A stretch of DNA of 64,000 nucleotides. Origin: Zantedeschia hybrid cultivar. Its lineage: Eukaryota > Streptophyta > Magnoliopsida > Alismatales > Araceae. Shown here piece after piece: positions 23,201 to 33,120 of this stretch; the first letter of the stretch is position 1, and each line of letters starts with the position of its first letter. A model generated the notes under the pieces. That model searched no databases, was not told the DNA's origin, and was given only the letters and a program-made list of their open reading frames with translations. The translations under genes were made by a program, and so were the position numbers. The stretch covers positions 68,970,456 through 69,034,455 of the forward strand of contig JARZZO010000001.1 of the NCBI GenBank assembly GCA_030544215.1, given 5' to 3'.

Positions 23201-24736
23201 AACTCTTAAGTCTTTGGACAGCTTAGTTTCTTTTCCTAGTGCTAGAGAGTTGGAATGGAGCAAGCTTTTGTGTTGTGTTCATGCCCATTCTACCATCTTG
23301 GCTACCTTAGAGAGCTAGTGGATGTCACACCTTCTCGGTGTATTTTGTATAGGTCTTTTGTGCGTTTTACACGCGTATACCTATTCTCTTCTTTTGTTGG
23401 GGTCTGATGGGTAGTATACTTGTACATCCCCCAAACTTTTTGTAATCCTCCTTTTTGATTAATACAATTGTGGTACTATCCACTTATAAAAATAAAACTT
23501 TAGTTATAGATGAGCCTTGGTATAAAAATCACAGTACATATGAGGGATCTTTTTGCAGTTTTGTGCTATAATTTAAATATGAGTGCACTTTGTGACATTT
23601 CTAGTCTCATGTGGGTTGTATTGTGTCCCTTTCTTTTGCAGTGTTCCTTTGTTGAACATCGGAACTACAAGGTTGTTTACAGGCGTTATGCATCACTCTT
23701 TTTCTTGGTTGGTGTAGACAATGATGAGGTATGCATGCTCATAGTCTTCTAATGAAGATGATCTTTTGTTATTTCACCAACTTAAATGCTTCTACTTTTC
23801 TGTTTGATCAAGTTTATTGTAAAGGTTTTCTAGTTTTCTTGCTTTTGTAAATGTAAGTATAATTTTGTAAGGCGTGTTGATGATAATGTTTCAATAATGC
23901 AAAGTTTGGTGGACTTTCAGTTAGTTGTCTCATTAAACCCAATAACTTGTCTTCTTTTCTTTATGCTGATAGAAAACTTTGTGCCATACAATGAGGAAAA
24001 CATTTCCCTCGTTTTTTCCCCCGAGGGGTTGGGGGTGGATGGTGGAGAAACTGTGTAGATACGAACATAGAGAAAAAATTTAGGGTAGGAGGCAACACAA
24101 GCAAGTGGAAATCAACTGAAAGGTCTTCTGTTTTTCTAGTTGTTTTCATTGAACACTTTGATTCGGGATGCACCTTTCTGTTAGGTTACTTCGACCATTG
24201 CATTTCCCATTCCCTTTAGTGATGGTTTCATCAAGGTTGTTTGACCATTTGTTACCATTATAGGTTCATTTTGTTTTGTTAGGTGTATGAAATACCGATA
24301 GCGTTGTCAAAAAGAAACGAAAAAAAAAAAGGTTTAAACTGTTGGGCATCTGTCTAATTGGGAATACTGTCATATTTTGTCTATTTTATTTCTCACTGTA
24401 CTTATTTTATTCCTTTTGCAGAATGAACTTGCTATCTTGGAATTCATACATCTGTTTGTTGAAACCATGGACCGTCATTTTGGCAATGTGGTATGTTGTT
24501 CAATATCGTGTTTCTTTTAGACGCATCCCTTACAATATCATCATATTCATGGTTTGTCTACAAGATCCTTATTTACTCTCATCTTCCATCTTCCTTACCA
24601 GTGTGAGCTCGACATCATGTTCCATCTAGAGAAGGCACACTTCATGCTGGAGGAGATGATCATGAACGGCTGCATTGTGGAAACCAGCAAGTCGAACATC
24701 TTGGCACCTATCCAGCTCATGGACAAATCTTCTTAG
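14084..24736 (+). CDS. AP4S1: AP-4 complex subunit sigma (four exons)
   Basis: Exons 14084-14224, 23642-23728, 24422-24490 and 24602-24736 join in frame to a 143-residue protein, the usual length of AP sigma small chains. All junctions are phase 0 with GT-AG sites: CAG|GTCACC, GAG|GTATGC and GTG|GTATGT donors, and TTTTGCAG or TTACCAG acceptors. The product starts MGIRFVLLVNKQGQTRLAQY and ends APIQLMDKSS. The KQGQTRLAQYYE start, the FVEHRNYKVVYRRYASLFF core, and IVETSKSNILAP near the end are diagnostic of sigma, and AP-4 rather than AP-1/2/3 by overall pattern. In the family, sigma helps the AP-4 tetramer recognise sorting signals in cargo at the trans-Golgi network; in plants AP-4 serves vacuolar sorting. 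The first intron is 9.4 kb and full of transposon sequence. No stop or frameshift is seen, so the gene looks functional. Confidence 0.95.
15257..15437 (-). mobile_element. 3' tail of an L1-type LINE
   Basis: AGATTGTACCACCAATTTTATT, then AATA, GTACAAT and AGGAGAGATTCCTA, matches the 3' end of the L1 element at 28616-31473 in the same orientation. The flanking AGGAGTGAT at 15248-15256 and 15438-15446 looks like its target duplication. The homopolymer C run (15277-15293) replaces the expected poly-T. Confidence 0.6.
15277..15293. repeat. Poly-C run
   Basis: A homopolymer C tract; its length may be unreliable in the assembly. Confidence 0.9.
16871..17544. repeat. 0.67-kb tandem duplication, copy A
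   Basis: It begins ATTCTTGAGGTGTCCCAAAT and ends ACTACCAGCATG, and is nearly identical to 17566-18250. Its last third (GTGCCTAGGCATG..TTTTTCAAGGC..GCCTAGGC) is a dispersed repeat also found at 32320-32505. Confidence 0.9.
17566..18250. repeat. 0.67-kb tandem duplication, copy B
   Basis: Direct repeat of 16871-17544 after a 21-bp spacer, with scattered substitutions and short indels. No coding function is seen. Confidence 0.9.
20211..20884 (-). pseudogene. Captured fragment of a chloroplast chaperonin-60 beta gene
   Basis: Four exon-like pieces in order on the minus strand match consecutive parts of the C-terminal third of Cpn60 beta. About 20884-20826 gives ERIAKLSGGVGVIQ|GT. About 20762-20660 gives EGIVGGHCTLLRLAAKVDAI to NNEQK|GT. 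About 20475-20375 gives VKRAL, then a frameshift, then YPWKLIAKNAGVNGSVV. Bases 20291-20211 give VLESDNLRFGYNAA, a frameshift, ATGKYEDLMAAG|GT. Exon/intron borders with GT donors are retained, so genomic DNA rather than cDNA was captured. Frameshifts and missing parts make it non-functional. The intact parent gene encodes the plastid GroEL-like subunit that helps Rubisco assembly; it is not in this window. Confidence 0.78.
20996..21048. repeat. (GT)n microsatellite plus poly-G run
   Basis: GT units followed by about 21 G (21028-21048), inside the hAT-like element. Confidence 0.9.
21070..21390 (-). pseudogene. GC-rich captured exon-like fragment
   Basis: On the minus strand it reads like a plant 5' UTR/first exon: AACCAGGGGGAGGCAGAGG, TAGGGTTTTCTTCTCC, then serine-rich frames beginning MASSAVSSSSLLGGPLN, as in a plastid transit peptide. 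It may be the first exon of the captured chaperonin gene or of a second gene; I cannot tell. Confidence 0.35.
22761..22844 (+). repeat. Two-unit tandem repeat of about 42 bp
   Basis: CTCTAAAGGTTATATTGACATGGTCAAGG occurs twice in a row, each followed by A(T/A)ATGTATGAT. It creates a small ORF repeat that I do not consider a gene. Confidence 0.85.
23642..23728 (+). CDS. AP4S1: AP-4 sigma exon 2
   Basis: Residues 48-76, starting CSFVEHRNYK and ending GVDNDE. Confidence 0.95.
24422..24490 (+). CDS. AP4S1: AP-4 sigma exon 3
   Basis: Residues 77-99, NELAILEFIHLF to FGNV. Confidence 0.95.
24602..24736 (+). CDS. AP4S1: AP-4 sigma exon 4 and stop
   Basis: Residues 100-143, CELDIMFHLEKAHF to the C-terminus; TAG at 24734-24736. 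Confidence 0.95.
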   Translation, partial: CELDIMFHLEKAHFMLEEMIMNGCIVETSKSNILAPIQLMDKSS

Positions 24737-25274
24737 GTTGGAAGCCTCGGGTAGAACTCTTCCGCACGGCAGATGAAGGACCCGTTGGTTTGGTGTTCTG
24801 GCGATCGTTTTTGCTTCATCTTTAGTTTTCTCAAGAAAGCCAGCACATTGAGAAGAGGATTCCTTAATGTAGCGGACAGGATATATCAATTCACATTTAC
24901 CGGCACTTCACATCTTTTGTGCAAACTTCGTGTGATCCCAGAACTGAATTATTTGTTCTCTTGTTTAGGCAGTACTCAATCCTTTGAAACGGGATTTTAT
25001 TTATTTTTCCATGGAACCCACTTGCTAGGACATTTCCATTTTCACTCCAAATGCTTTGTTTCACTTAAAAACTTCATAGAGAGTAATACTTGCTGCACGT
25101 GCTGTCCAATCACCAGATCGGATAGTGATGGTTGTTGCACTGCTTATAGAAGGTGCAGTGGAACCTAAAATCCGTTGGCAGCTTGATCTCCTGATCGGAC
25201 CGCATTTGCAGCTGCAATGTCATAGAAGGGTCGTGGCCCGTGTGGCCTGCTTGTGTTCGGGAATGGGTGGTGAG
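24737..25274 (+). other. 3' UTR and downstream of the AP-4 sigma gene
   Basis: Moderate-GC sequence directly after the stop codon. I see no further coding exon; a 131-residue open frame here (24773-25168) has no recognisable content. Confidence 0.5.
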
Positions 25275-25659
25275 TAGGGATGTAAGTTGGACGGATTGGA
25301 CTGGGTTATGTGATAATTTAGATCTAATCCAAATTCAAAAGAACTAAATCTAATTTTAGTTCAGTTTAAATTCAGCTGAAGTATAATTTAAATTCAACTT
25401 AAATTTAATAATGAGTGGGTTGAATTGGTTCTGTTTATAAATTGTTTATTATAAGTATTTTACTTTTTGTATTAATTATTGTAAAAATCAATAAATTAAA
25501 TTGGATCAGTTCGTTTTCAGTCCAATCCGATCTAGATGTAATTAATGTCAACTTAAATTTAGTCCAATCTAATTTATATAATTTGGATCAACTTAATTTT
25601 TTTTTATATAGATTGGATTGAATTGGGCCAGGGACTGATCTGCCCACTTGACACCCCTA
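25275..25659. mobile_element. hAT-like MITE (385 bp)
   Basis: The left end TAGGGATGTAAGTTGGACGG and the right end CTGATCTGCCCACTTGACACCCCTA form an imperfect inverted pair. Subterminal AATCCAA/TTGGATT words repeat. The flanking octamers match only at 4 of 8 positions, so the target duplication is unconfirmed. It shares its terminal TAGGG(G/A)TG with the element at 18642-21588. Confidence 0.5.
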
Positions 25660-25841
25660 ATGGGGCAGCCTACTCCTAATGACCGGCTTTGCGCGTCTAA
25701 GTACCTTGAGATGTTTGCATATGAATAAACGTGCGCCTTCGGAGGAAAGCCCGGGCCTTTAATAGCACTTATTTTTTCTCAAGAGTTAGAAGCGTGCCCA
25801 GAAGCCAATTCCAAGCATTCTTACTCCTTGGGCTTCATCGG

Positions 25842-25918
25842 ACACGTAGTCCCTCGATGCAGATAACGTAGTTATCACTGTCCTGTCATCCGCCGGCCAC
25901 CCGTCAGTCATCCATGCA
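25842..25918 (+). promoter_or_regulatory. Candidate seed/ABA elements upstream of the oleosin gene
   Basis: ACACGTAG (25842-25849) has the ACGT core of ABRE-like sites, and CATGCA (25913-25918) is the core of the RY element bound by B3 seed regulators. Both lie within 190 bases of the ATG. GATAAC-N3-GTTATC (25862-25876) is an inverted repeat between them. Seed expression is expected for the family; the sites are only consistent with it. Confidence 0.4.
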
Positions 25919-26025
25919 CTCTTATCCTCCATATGAAGCGGTTCCCCCACTAAGTTTTGGCGTCTTCATCATTCCAACGGTGAGAGGAAGAAAGGCACTG
26001 AAGCGAACGAGAGGTGTTCGTTCAA

Positions 26026-26511
26026 ATGGCCGAGCAACACGAGGTCTTCCCCGGAAAGGCGCCCCAGCCTGCCCCGGTTGCTGGCCGGACCGTCAAGCTC
26101 CTCGCAGCCGCCGCCATCGGCACCGTTCTCCTCTTCCTCTCCAGCCTGACCCTGACAGGCACCGTGGTGTTCCTCGCCATCGCCACCCCACTGCTGGTGC
26201 TGTTCAGCCCTGTGCTCGTGCCGGCTGGGATCGTGATCACCCTTGCGGCAGCAGGGTTCCTCTTCTCTGGCAGCTTTGGGTTGGCGGCGCTGTTGGCGGC
26301 AGTGGCAGTCTACAACTACATGACCGGAAATTGCCCCCCGGTTGCCCACCAGCTGGGTGTGGCACGCATGAAGCGCCCCTCGGGCGCCGCCCAGCTGGAT
26401 CCTGCGCGCATGAGGGTGGCCAGGGTTGCAAGGGACGTGGAGGAGTGGGGGAAGGAATTGGGACCCAAGGCACGGGAGATCACTGGCCAGGCCGCGGCTG
26501 CGCTTTCATGA
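26026..26511 (+). CDS. Oleosin, oil-body structural protein
   Basis: A 161-residue intronless gene. The order of parts is typical: short polar N-terminus (1-23), long uncharged hydrophobic hairpin (about 24-97), and a charged amphipathic C-terminus. The proline knot is P55-x5-S61-P62-x3-P66, the signature of oleosins. Oleosins insert the hairpin into the oil-body monolayer in seeds and pollen and keep droplets small. I chose ATG 26026 because it is the first ATG in frame and begins MAEQ, usual for the family. The codons are very GC-rich at third positions, unlike flanking DNA. The gene is tail-to-tail with the EPSIN1-like gene, and possible ABRE and RY motifs lie upstream. The C-terminus is short, suggesting a low-molecular-weight isoform. 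I do not assign a number. Confidence 0.95.
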   Translation: MAEQHEVFPGKAPQPAPVAGRTVKLLAAAAIGTVLLFLSSLTLTGTVVFLAIATPLLVLFSPVLVPAGIVITLAAAGFLFSGSFGLAALLAAVAVYNYMTGNCPPVAHQLGVARMKRPSGAAQLDPARMRVARVARDVEEWGKELGPKAREITGQAAAALS

Positions 26512-27143
26512 ATGCCTGTCGTACCCGGGAGCCCCTCTTTTCCTCTTCCCATGGTGCTTCGCCATTTCCTTCCACTGCAGGGCATATATAGTTGGTATGC
26601 CACGGTAGTGGAGGAACTTATCTGTAACTATAAGCTGTAGTGATAGTTTTGGGTCAAATTTAGAGCTTGCTCTTTTATCATCACGATGCAAATATGATGA
26701 TGATTGCTGCGATAGGCAAACTGCAAGATCCAAGATACTTCAGTGAATCATCGTTATGTCAAAGCCTGTGATTACCTTGTCAATCTGTTTTGAGCCAACA
26801 CATACTGAGAGAACAGACGATGCAGTTGATCCCGACATTTCTAGGCTTGTCCAGTTCAAAAGAGACAATTTATGTGTTAACACTAGGAGGACTGCTGATC
26901 ATCATGACTTCTTATACTTGTGCCTAAATATTCCGTGGGCAAACACTTAACGCCGATAATATAATACATACTCACGCACAAAAGCATTACATGATAGTAT
27001 CGGATGAAAGAACGCCAAATTATAAAGGATAAACAGGTTCAAGCAAAGCACTCCTGGACGAAAAAATTGGTATATTTGAAAGAAATCAATACTTTGTTTG
27101 AAGCCTTTCAATAAGGTTACGCTCTTGGCCCAAGTTTGGAGAA
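26512..27143. other. Convergent intergenic region
   Basis: It holds the presumed 3' UTRs of the oleosin (+) and EPSIN1-like (-) genes. No other gene is seen. Confidence 0.5.
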
Positions 27144-27313
27144 CTACTTCCATCCTGCTGCCGGTGATGAAGGAAAGCCTGGTTTACCCAGGCCGGATAC
27201 TGTGACCATGGCCCTCCCCATGTACGTGGAGGCAGGGGGTCTCTTTTCCTTTTCGTCGGACCCATCGGTAAGCCCACCTACAATTCCGATGTCTGATAGA
27301 GATACTTTCTTGG
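27144..27313 (-). CDS. EPSIN1-like last coding exon
   Basis: It completes the split Pro codon, then reads KKVSLSDIGIVGG.. MGRAMVTVSGLGKPG and stops at 27146-27144. Confidence 0.85.
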
Positions 27314-30300
27314 CTGCACATTGAAGTGAAACGCAGATAAGCATATTTAGATGAGGGATTCAAGTAAAAGGGTAATAACCCATGAAGGTTCAGCCATGTC
27401 CACTTCATGAATCCTATTTTTTCACTAAATTTTTTTTGCCGTGAGATAAGACAAGATAACTCAGAGTTTGGATACTACTCGACAATATATAATTCAATAG
27501 AATCAGTTTGATCGATTGACCTAACACCCATCAGTAGGCACTTGATGCCTACTGAAACCTCAAAGCGTTCAATCCGATGTCTTTCAATTCCCACCATACT
27601 CAGCATTTTTGTACATTACAAGAAAGTGGCAGAATGGCCGATCGGCATGCATTCTGACATAAGCGACATGCATATTTATAATAGGAGCATAACAGCCACA
27701 TCCATCTAGTTGGCCATGCTTTTATAAACTGTTACCTAAATATGGCAAGTAAAGCAGTATGAAACAGTGAATACCAAACTTGTTCGGAAAAGATGATGAA
27801 GATGAGATCAAGCAGAGACACTCACGAGCAGTTAGATTCAGATCAATAAGACCACGACTCAGTGAATCAGCCCATATACCAGACTTGACTTGAAAAGTGC
27901 CCTTCGTTGGTGCTGGCTTGGACGACTTTGATGTGGACTGGTTTAGGTTTCCCAAGCTATCATTTCCCGGAGTCTGTGAAGGTTCTATACTTGCTGAATC
28001 CGAGTGAGAGGTGAAGGTGCCAAAAAGGTCGGAACTTTCGGGAGTGTTAAGTGGTATAGCAGCAAAAGGATCAAAGGTGCTCGTGTCTGTTGACATGGGA
28101 GATTTTGTCTCAATGGAGATGCCTGAATCTGGTTTAGAAAGTGGGTCTACGTTTGGAAAAGATGCAGGAGCAGTGGGCTGGTCTGCAAAGAGATCAATCT
28201 GGGCCTGCAATGAGAAAAACAAATCGTTAAGACAGGGTTAAAAAGCCTGTGAACATGCTAGTCATGAAAGAAATGCTGGTCAAAGTATATCATAGTTAAC
28301 CTTGCAAAGTGAAAAAAAATGTCCATTTGGGGTTTTTCAATATGATTTAGCAGGAACTTGTTTGCATCAACTCCTATCTTTGATTAGTTTTCAATGATTC
28401 ATAATTAAAAAAATAAATAAAAGAACATGTTAATCGGAGCCCACAGCCAAACAATAAGGCATCCACTTCTTTAAGCATCAACCCTATAACTCAGATATTT
28501 ACTTTAAGCCCATTAGAATAAATTATTGAGTTAGAAATAAACCCATGTACTAACTGAATGTTAAGAAAAAGGAACATTCCATGAATGCTTGTGAGTTGTG
28601 AGTAGTCCTCCCATGTTTTTTTTTTTTTTTTTTTGAGAAAATCATAGATTGTACCACCAATTTTATTCAATACAAGAAGTACAATACAAAGAATGAAAGA
28701 AAGAAAGAAACGGCCAGGAGAGATTCCTAACCCATCAAAATAAAATTACAATGGCCTTAACTACTAAAATGCCTTGTCCAATTTTCAACAGAAAAACCTA
28801 AAATATGTTTTGACCAATTATACAAAAGTGTCCAGCTTCTTATGGCAATATTTTCCACATATATTTTGCCTCCTCTGAAGATCGCATCATTTCTCTCTTT
28901 CCAAATGCTCCAACAGAGATTGCATGCGGGATCATCCCAACAAATCTTCTATGTATTCTTTGTTTGTACTTGGATCTCAAATGTTTGAAAAATGACCACA
29001 TCTCCCCTGCTGTTTGGAAATAAGGTTTAAAATTCATGAGCTCTCCTATAGTCTTCCATACTGTTGTACTCACCTTGCAATTAACTAGCAGGTGATCTAC
29101 ATCTTCTGGTTCGTTGCCACATAGGGAACACAAAATATCAGCCTCTTGGCACCATTTCCTCCTGTAGACTTTAGTAACTATCCTCTTTTCGTACATCAGC
29201 CACATGAAAGCTCTAACTTTTAACGGAGATTTTATTTTCCACACTTCATCAAACTTCAAGTACTTAGGCATTTCTCCGTCCAGCAGATCATAATAAGATT
29301 TCACAGTGAAACTCCCATTAGTAGGTCCCCAAATTAATTTATCTTGTACACTTGGATGTATAGACAAAGCATATAAATCTGTTAACAAGGAGGAAAATTG
29401 CTGAATTTCCTCATCCTTCAAATTTCTGCGCATCCGAATGTTCCACTGAACTTGACTGTCCACACTTTCATAGCAATTATTTACCAAGGCCCACTGATTA
29501 ACAGAAATTTCATACAGCTTAAGATATTGTTCCTTCATACTTTTATCCCCCAACCATTTATCCTTCCAGAAAAAAATGTTTTCTCCATTCCCCAGTTTGT
29601 GAACAATGTTGTCCTCAAAATGATTTCCAGCTTTGAGTATGTTTGTCCACAGAGGTGACATCATAGAAATATTTGACTGTTGTAGAAAAAATCTACATCG
29701 AGGCATATAATGCTTGCTAATGATCATCTGTTTCCACAAAGTAGGTTCTTCCGCCATAATTTCCCATAACCATTTCCCCAGAAGAGCTACATTCCATACC
29801 CACAGGTTCTTTACCCCCAGACCTCCTTTCTCCTTTGGTTTACACACTTTCTTCCAACTAACCAGTGATATACCTATGTTATTCTGATTGTATCCTCCCC
29901 ATAAAAACCTTCTTCTGATTTTGTCTATCTCCTTGCAAACAGAGATTGGCATGAGAAACACAGAACAAAAATGCATTGGGATTGTAGTAAGGACAGAATT
30001 TAACAAAGTAAGTCTGCCCCCAAAAGACAACTTTTTGGCTTTCCATGAAGACAATTTCCGTTGGATTTTGAGAATAATATGATCCCAATCTTTTACACTA
30101 ACTCTTCTATCCTTTAAAGGTAATCCCAAGTAAATTATTGGAAGCATACCAATGCCACATCCAAGAATAGCAGCCACTTCCCTGCCTTTATCTTCACCCA
30201 AATGAACAGGGATAACAAAGCTTTTTTCATAATTGATTTTCATCCCTGAACAAGCCTCAAAAGCTCTCAAAAGAAAAGACATGAACTTCACACTATCCAC

Positions 30301-33086
30301 ATCTTTTCTGAAAAAAAGCAATGTATCATCCGCAAATTGTAGATGAGAAATCCCTGGCTGACCCCTGCAAACTTGAACACCCCTTATCCATCCATTATAT
30401 TCAGCAATGACACACATTCTACTTAATATATTTGCCACTATAACGAATAGGAGTGGTGAAAGTGGGTCCCCCTGCCTCAATCCCCCTGTACTGCTAAAGT
30501 ATCCATAAACATTACTATTGATAATGATTGAAAACCTCGCGCTGGTCACACATTTCTGCATAATATTAATGAAAACCTCTGGAAACTGGTGCTCCTTCAA
30601 AATGTTCCATAAGCAACTCCATTGCACTCTGTCATAGGCTTTGTTGAAATCTAGTTTGCAAGCCACTCCTTCTATGTCCTTCTTCAAATAAAAAAGAACC
30701 TCATGAGCCAGGAGAAAATTATCCTTCAATCTCCTGCCCCTAATGAATGCAGATTGGTTTTGTTGTACAATGCTATTCAAGACTTTGCTCAACCTAGAGG
30801 CAAGGATCCTAGCAAAAATCTTATATGACCCATTTAGTAAACTAATGGGTCTAAAATCTTTCAAATGCATTGCACCCTCTTTTTTAGGCAGCAGAACAAT
30901 GTATGCATGATTGAGGCTTTCACAAGTAGTAGCTCCTGAAACAAACTCCTTTGCAGCTGTAATGATTTTATTCTTGACAGTTTCCCATAAAATCTGGTAG
31001 AACCAATTTGGGATTCCATCCGGTCCTGGTGCCTTATCCGCCCCCAAATCAAATACTGCCTTTTTCACTTCCTCTTCTGTTACTTGAATAGTAAGGGAGT
31101 CTTGTGCCTCTGAGTCTAAAACACTAATCTCTGGATCTGACCAAGGTGGAAACCATCTATGTTCCTTGGAAAACAATTCCGTATAGAACTTGATGACTTC
31201 CTCTGCTATTCTATCTTCATCCTCAATGACTTCCTCTTCTTTTTGAATAATTGAAATAGTATTCCTTCTCCTCCTTCCATTGGCTACCTGGTGAAAGAAC
31301 CTACTATTTAGATCTCCTTCTTTCAACCACTTTTCCCTGGATTTCTGCTTCCATCTAATCTCCTCTTCAAACAACCATTCTGAATACTGTGCATTCAAAT
31401 TAGATCTGATTTCCAATTCTTGCTGAGTTAAAAGTCTTGTCTCTTCAATGGAGTCCATCTCCTTCAAAATACTGAGTAGTCCTTCCATGTTAATGTTTTA
31501 AATAAAATGCCAAAATACACTCACCAATTATTAGATTAAAAAATGAAAAAAATACACACCAATTATTGTTGTGTCAGAGATTGAGACAGAGACAGAATCA
31601 CCCTAGAGCTCAGTTACGCCACTGCCATCCCCTGCCCCCTGTGCAGATTAGACGACCCTGCCTCTCCCCTCCATGCAAATCAATTGGTGGTCCCAGCTTC
31701 CCTCCACACAGTTCACCGACAACCCCACCCTGCCCTTCCCCTTGGTGCGGACCACTGACGCACCTCCCAGCCGCATACCACAGCTGATGGCTCACTTCCC
31801 CTCCATATAAAGTGGCTGACCCCCCTCTGTGCAACTTGACAACAGCCCTGCCCTGCCTCATCACTCCCCACTACACAGACTGCCTGCCCATGTTTGTGCA
31901 TTCTCTCTATTCCCCCAATCTCTGCATATGCTTAACCTGGGACAAGTTTGTCCTTTTACATATAAAGAATATTCATCTATGGTTAACTTCTTGTTTGGAA
32001 CCTAACAGAGGGATTCCTTTATGGATGGTAACAGATGATTCATTTATGAATGGAAAGAGAATATGGCAGGTAATGAATAAATATTAGGATTAAAGAGGAT
32101 GGTAAAATCAACAGGGAATATCTCTAAAAAACCCAAATTGATAGTCTTTTATTAATGAATAGATCACCACCATCATAGCCGTATCTCATTTATTTGAGGT
32201 CAGATACATGAATATCTGCCCACTTATGAAGGGCCCATATCCATAACTCCTGAGACACCTTTTCAGGACAAAACCATGTGACTTGGTCCAACGTAGATGA
32301 TACCTCACAAGGGTTGGATTAGACCGTGGGTCCCGATGAACCAAGTTTAATCAGCCCATGAACCAGCCCTGGGTGCGTCTAAAAGGTGCCTAGGCCCGGT
32401 TTTTCAAGGCTGAGAGGCGTTCGACTTCCTAGGCTCTGAAAAAAGGCCTTTTCGCCTAGGCAGTGACTAGGCATTGCCTAGGTGGAACCCTGGACAACTA
32501 TGTATGGAGATGTCATCTTCATTGGGGAGATTACCAAACCAAGAGTGCATTTAAACACAACTATTCCATGCATATAAATTTTCATGTGGTTATAGCTACC
32601 AAAATTTGAAAATCAATTACGTTGATGTGGAGTTAAAGCAGTTTTGTCCAAGACAAGTATCAAACTATGACTTCCTTGAGACGATACTTATGAGAGAGAG
32701 AAATAAGAAAAGCATATTGTTCAAGGGCGCACAAAGCTCTCTTCATTTTAAGTTTGAAAATTTTAAAATCAGTCCTAAAACCACTGACAAAAATGTCAGC
32801 AGTATTAAATAAAAACAGGTTAACTCATATTTTTCAATTCTTTCATAATTTTATTTGTCAATAACTAAACATAGCCTGTGATCCTGCAATGCCAGTAATG
32901 AACGCGAGAAAATGTGTAGAATAAGCCTGTAATCCTGCAATGCCAGAAATGCATAGGAGAAAAGGTTTAATATATGATAACCCAACTTGAAAGTCCTTCT
33001 GACTCTTTTCAAATCTGACCACATCAAATTCCCCAATTCATGCAGACCTACCCTGCACAAGAAGTCCCTCTAGTGGGATTCTACAA

Positions 33087-33120
<34 letters not shown>

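Larger units (their letters stand above)
14225..23641 (+). other. AP-4 sigma intron 1 (9.4 kb)
   Basis: It runs from GTCACC to TTTTGCAG. It contains a LINE tail (15257-15437), a tandem duplication (16871-18250), a gene-carrying hAT-like element (18642-21588) and a short tandem repeat (about 22761-22844). Bases 17543-17566 recur near 21910. Bases 14225-15256 and 21589-22760 show no other recognisable content. Confidence 0.85.

Noticed and set aside
24773..25168. 131-codon frame after AP-4 sigma
   Set aside because: It lies in the presumed 3' UTR and has no recognisable content.
25914..26591. 225-codon frame overlapping the oleosin gene
   Set aside because: An out-of-frame reading of a GC-rich gene; no domain, while the oleosin frame has a clear proline knot.
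28840..31488. 882-codon ORF as a complete protein gene
   Set aside because: It is a LINE fragment; its start codon lies in the target duplication and the endonuclease is missing.
31560..31900. GC-rich island as a gene
   Set aside because: Open frames occur on both strands, with no domain, splice context or homology I can recognise.
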